From: Bacteroidota bacterium
GTDB lineage: Bacteria; Bacteroidota; Bacteroidia; Chitinophagales; Chitinophagaceae
DNA: 54,947 bases
NCBI GenBank assembly: GCA_013285855.1
Contig: JABDGW010000009.1
Span: 1 to 54,947 of the forward strand
Direction: 5' to 3'
This document shows, piece after piece, positions 52,328-54,947 of the stretch (positions within the stretch are counted from its first letter, which is position 1; each line of letters starts with the position of its first letter). A program made the position numbers and the translations under genes. Under the pieces are notes generated by a model, which had not been told where the DNA came from, ran no database searches, and saw nothing but the letters and a program-made list of their open reading frames with translations.

Positions 52328-53409
52328 ATTGCATAAACTCAGCAATTAAAGAATGAAAATGATGCGTGCCCTGTTCACGCTTTACAGAATATCTTCCATG
52401 TTTATAAAAACGTGAACGAATACCTTTCTGAACATTTTGTACCACTCCCTCATCCTCCAGTTCAACCGCATTTAAACCGCTCCCTGCTCCTTTTTCAAGT
52501 TTGTCTTCATCGCTTACATAAGTTAAAAAGCGAACCCTGCATTTGCTTACGTCAAGCGGCTCTACAACATTTACAGATAATCCCCATGGATAAAAATTGA
52601 ACATCATATTCGGAAAAAACCCAGAAATAATAAGCAGCTACTTCTTTGCCATAGTCAGGCGAGCTTGATGGCAAATCAAAACATACATCACCTTTTTTTC
52701 CAATACCTAATTGAAGATTGCTGTAACGAAAAATTTCTGTAGTGTATTCACCAAAATCAAGCACCTGGTTTAAGCCCGCATGCACAAATGGAATATGAAA
52801 TCCTTCCAGGTAATTTTCGCAGTATAAAGCCCAATTGGCATCAACATAATAATCTTTTGAAAGCTCAGGTTTTAACTGCAATTCATTTACAGGAAACCAT
52901 TCCATCCTTTGCATCATCTCCTGAAAAAAAATTTCGGATTTATGCTTAGTATTTAAGCTTGTGAATAATAATTCGCCCCAATTAAATAAAGGTAACTGAT
53001 GCAGGTCATCGTCTTTTGAAGGAAAATTCTCAACTTCTTTAAACTCCGGCATTGAAATAAATTTGCCATCAAGCGAAAATAAGCGCCCATGATAACGGCA
53101 TTTTAGCTGGTTTAATTTACAAGGCTCGTACACTACCAGGTTTCCGCGGTGCGTACATACATTGCTTAAACAATGTATTTCGTTTTGCTTATCTTTTGTA
53201 AGTAATAAAGGTTCATTCAAATAATTTTCAAGTAATAAGAATGGATATGCGTCACCAACATTTTTAGTTTTACCGGCATCGCCTATAAATTGCCAGGAAG
53301 ATGCAAATATTTTTTCTTTTGCTTCATCATAGAATTTTTGCTGCGTATAAAAATCCGTATCAATCGTTTTTGCTTTTGCAATATCTACATCAATAAAAAA
53401 AGAGGGCAT
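52326..53409 (-). pseudogene. Rieske non-heme iron oxygenase alpha-subunit gene with a frameshift
   Basis: From the ATG at 53409 the frame carries the Rieske motif CTHRGNLVVYEPCKLNQLKCRYHG (C-x-H and C-x2-H) and the mononuclear iron site NYLEGFHIPFVH. It breaks after 'AAYYFWVFSEYDVQF'. The next frame continues MMFNFYPWGLSVNVVEPLDVSKCRVRFLTYV to a stop at 52326, the expected C-terminal domain. Joining needs one base less in a run of six T on the minus strand near 52609-52616 (WVF-PNMMFNFYPWG). So the gene is nearly full length, ~360 residues, but split. Members hydroxylate aromatics or amines. It is a recent pseudogene or a sequence error. Confidence 0.8.
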
Positions 53410-53458
53410 AAACAGTTTTTATAAAGATAACAATGATTTTTATGTTCGCTTATCTTCG

Positions 53459-53520
53459 CAAAAATCTATGTTTAAAGTTTAAGGTTTAAAGTTGTCTGGC
53501 GTCTCATATTTCACGTCTCA
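53459..53520. repeat. Short direct-repeat block before lysS
   Basis: Repeated TTTAAAG/TTTAAGG units and a CGTCTCA-type unit occurring twice (near 53500 and 53514) fill the space between the Rieske gene and lysS. Such short repeats are common in intergenic DNA of this phylum. No structure is evident. Confidence 0.4.
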
Positions 53521-53556
53521 CTTCTCGCCTAAAACAGTTTATTAAAAACTATTAAA

Positions 53557-54947
53557 ATGAGTTTGCATTTGTCTGAACAGGAAATTATCCGCAGGAATAA
53601 GCTTGAAAAATTACAAGCGTTGAATATTGATCCCTATCCTGCCCCGCTATATCCTGTTTCACATTATTCAACTGATATAAAAAATGCTTTTTCAGAAGAA
53701 ACAAAAGATCAGTTCAGCAATGTTTGCCTTGCCGGCAGAATAATGAGTTTGAATGATAAAGGAAAGGTTTTTTTTATTAAGATACAAGACAGCAAAGGGG
53801 TTATCCAATTATATGTGCGCAAAGACGATGTTTGTTCTGGCGAAGACAAAACTTTATTTGATGAAGTAATAAAACATTTAATTGATTTGGGTGATATTAT
53901 TGGCGTAACAGGTTTTGTTTTTATAACACGCACCGGTGAAATTTCTATTCATGCAAACAGTTTTACACTGCTTACAAAATCGCTGAAGCCGTTGCCCGTT
54001 GTAAAGCGCGATGATGAAGGAAATGTATATGATGAAGTAACTGACCCTGAATTTCGATATCGCCAGCGGTATGCAGACCTTATTGTAAACCCGGATGTAA
54101 AAAATGTTTTTCTCAAACGCACGCAGCTTATAAACACTATGCGTAATTTTTTAAATGAACGCGGCGCTTTAGAAGTTGATACACCTGTATTACAGCCAAT
54201 TCCCGGCGGTGCTGCCGCAAGGCCTTTTGTTACGCATCATAATGCACTTGATATTCCATTGTATTTGCGCATTGCAAATGAATTGTATTTAAAAAGATTA
54301 ATTGTTGGCGGATTTGATTGGGTGTATGAATTCAGCCGCGATTTCAGAAATGAAGGAATGGACAGAACGCATAATCCTGAATTCACTATCCTGGAATGGT
54401 ATACGGCTTACAAAGATTATTTCTGGATGATGGAAACTACAGAACAAATGTTTGAACAGGTTGCTTTGGCCTTACATGGAACAACAGATGTAAAAGTTGG
54501 TGATAACACTATCAGTTTTAAAACACCATTTAAACGCGTTACTATTTACGATGCAATAAAAGAATACACTGAATTTGATGTAAGTGAAATGGATGAAGAA
54601 AAACTACTGGAAGTATGCAGGCAGTTGCATATTGAGGCTGATACAAAGATGGGAAAAGGCAAACTGATTGATACCATTTTCAGCGGAAAAGCAGAACATA
54701 ATTTTATTCAGCCAACATTTATTATTGATTATCCTGTAGAAATGAGTCCGCTTACAAAAAAACACAGGAACAAAAAAGGTCTTGTAGAAAGATTTGAATT
54801 GATGATTAACGGTAAAGAACTTGCCAATGCTTATAGTGAATTGAACGATCCTGTTGACCAGCGTGAACGCTTTGAAGAACAATCCCGTTTAATGGAACGC
54901 GGTGATGATGAAGCTATGTTTATTGATGAAGATTTTTTGCGTGCGCT
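53557..54947 (+). CDS. lysS: Lysyl-tRNA synthetase (class II), truncated by the window end
   Basis: The first ~463 residues of about 500 are visible. It charges tRNA-Lys in the cytoplasm. An OB-fold anticodon domain (VCLAGRIMSLNDKGKVFFIKIQDSKGVIQLYV) precedes the class II catalytic domain, with motif 1 (NTMRNFLNERGALEVDTPVLQPIPGGAAARPF), motif 2 (FEFSRDFRNEGMDRTHNPEFTILEWY) and the SPLTKKHRNKKGLVERFELMINGKELANAYSELNDP segment that starts the last motif region. The ATG at 53557 (MSLHLSEQEIIRRNKLEKLQ) is the usual family start. The frame is still open at the last base. Confidence 0.97.
   Translation, partial: MSLHLSEQEIIRRNKLEKLQALNIDPYPAPLYPVSHYSTDIKNAFSEETKDQFSNVCLAGRIMSLNDKGKVFFIKIQDSKGVIQLYVRKDDVCSGEDKTLFDEVIKHLIDLGDIIGVTGFVFITRTGEISIHANSFTLLTKSLKPLPVVKRDDEGNVYDEVTDPEFRYRQRYADLIVNPDVKNVFLKRTQLINTMRNFLNERGALEVDTPVLQPIPGGAAARPFVTHHNALDIPLYLRIANELYLKRLIVGGFDWVYEFSRDFRNEGMDRTHNPEFTILEWYTAYKDYFWMMETTEQMFEQVALALHGTTDVKVGDNTISFKTPFKRVTIYDAIKEYTEFDVSEMDEEKLLEVCRQLHIEADTKMGKGKLIDTIFSGKAEHNFIQPTFIIDYPVEMSPLTKKHRNKKGLVERFELMINGKELANAYSELNDPVDQRERFEEQSRLMERGDDEAMFIDEDFLRA

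Noticed and set aside
54806-54816. Exact TTAACGGTAAA in lysS
   Set aside because: It also encodes 'INGK' in a conserved motif, so it is a coding coincidence.
1-54947. tRNA, rRNA, transposase or prophage genes
   Set aside because: I looked for tRNA loop patterns, transposase motifs and phage proteins and saw none I could support.

Overview
The window reads as chromosomal DNA of a Bacteroidota bacterium, most likely a Chitinophagaceae-type relative. The signs are AT-rich coding DNA with no Shine-Dalgarno pattern, many exported proteins whose signal peptide ends in 'AQ', many small outer-membrane barrels, and families typical of the phylum (DUF6089, DUF4136, ExbD of the 'RVDLTPMVDLGFLL' type). 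No tRNA, rRNA, CRISPR, transposase or phage gene was seen.

Regions. 0-1.5 kb: three membrane-protein genes on the minus strand. 1.8-4.4 kb: a large MscS-type channel. 4.4-9.4 kb (minus): DcaP-like porin, exported glutaminase, second porin-like barrel, then, after a terminator, an exported amidohydrolase. 9.6-11.6 kb (plus): two barrel genes. 11.6-12.3 kb: a scar with the tail of a lost porin gene, a 31-bp direct repeat and nine 21-bp tandem repeats. 12.3-16.4 kb (minus): exported aspartase, exported asparaginase and, beyond a strong terminator, an OprP-like porin; a DASS dicarboxylate transporter diverges at 16.6 kb. 18-24 kb: small envelope proteins. 24.6-28.4 kb: a membrane-bound sigma-54 activator, a small ABM-like protein and a TolB-like regulator. 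28.6-54.9 kb: mainly housekeeping and metabolic genes (UbiD, ndk, NrnA-like, FKBP lipoprotein, pyrophosphatase, GH63-like glucosidase, LysE plus ATP-grasp pair, CCG-domain protein, TetX-like monooxygenase, beta-CASP ribonuclease, dienelactone hydrolase, DUF2130, Rieske oxygenase, lysS cut by the window edge).

How they fit together. The main result is a probable extracytoplasmic route from glutamine and asparagine to fumarate. Glutaminase, asparaginase and aspartase all carry signal peptides; porins would admit substrate and the DASS carrier would import fumarate or other C4-dicarboxylate. The two divergent regions that drive these genes each hold a pair of near-palindromic sites (consensus TTWAC-N-GTWAA) with centres exactly 23 bp apart. 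The same motif recurs upstream of several envelope genes between 9 and 25 kb, and two of those promoters (10.7 and 18.1 kb) are near copies of each other. This suggests one regulon whose regulator is unidentified.

Three genes (exbD, a DJ-1/PfpI protein and the Rieske oxygenase) have single-frame breaks, two of them at homopolymers, so sequence error must be excluded before they are called pseudogenes.
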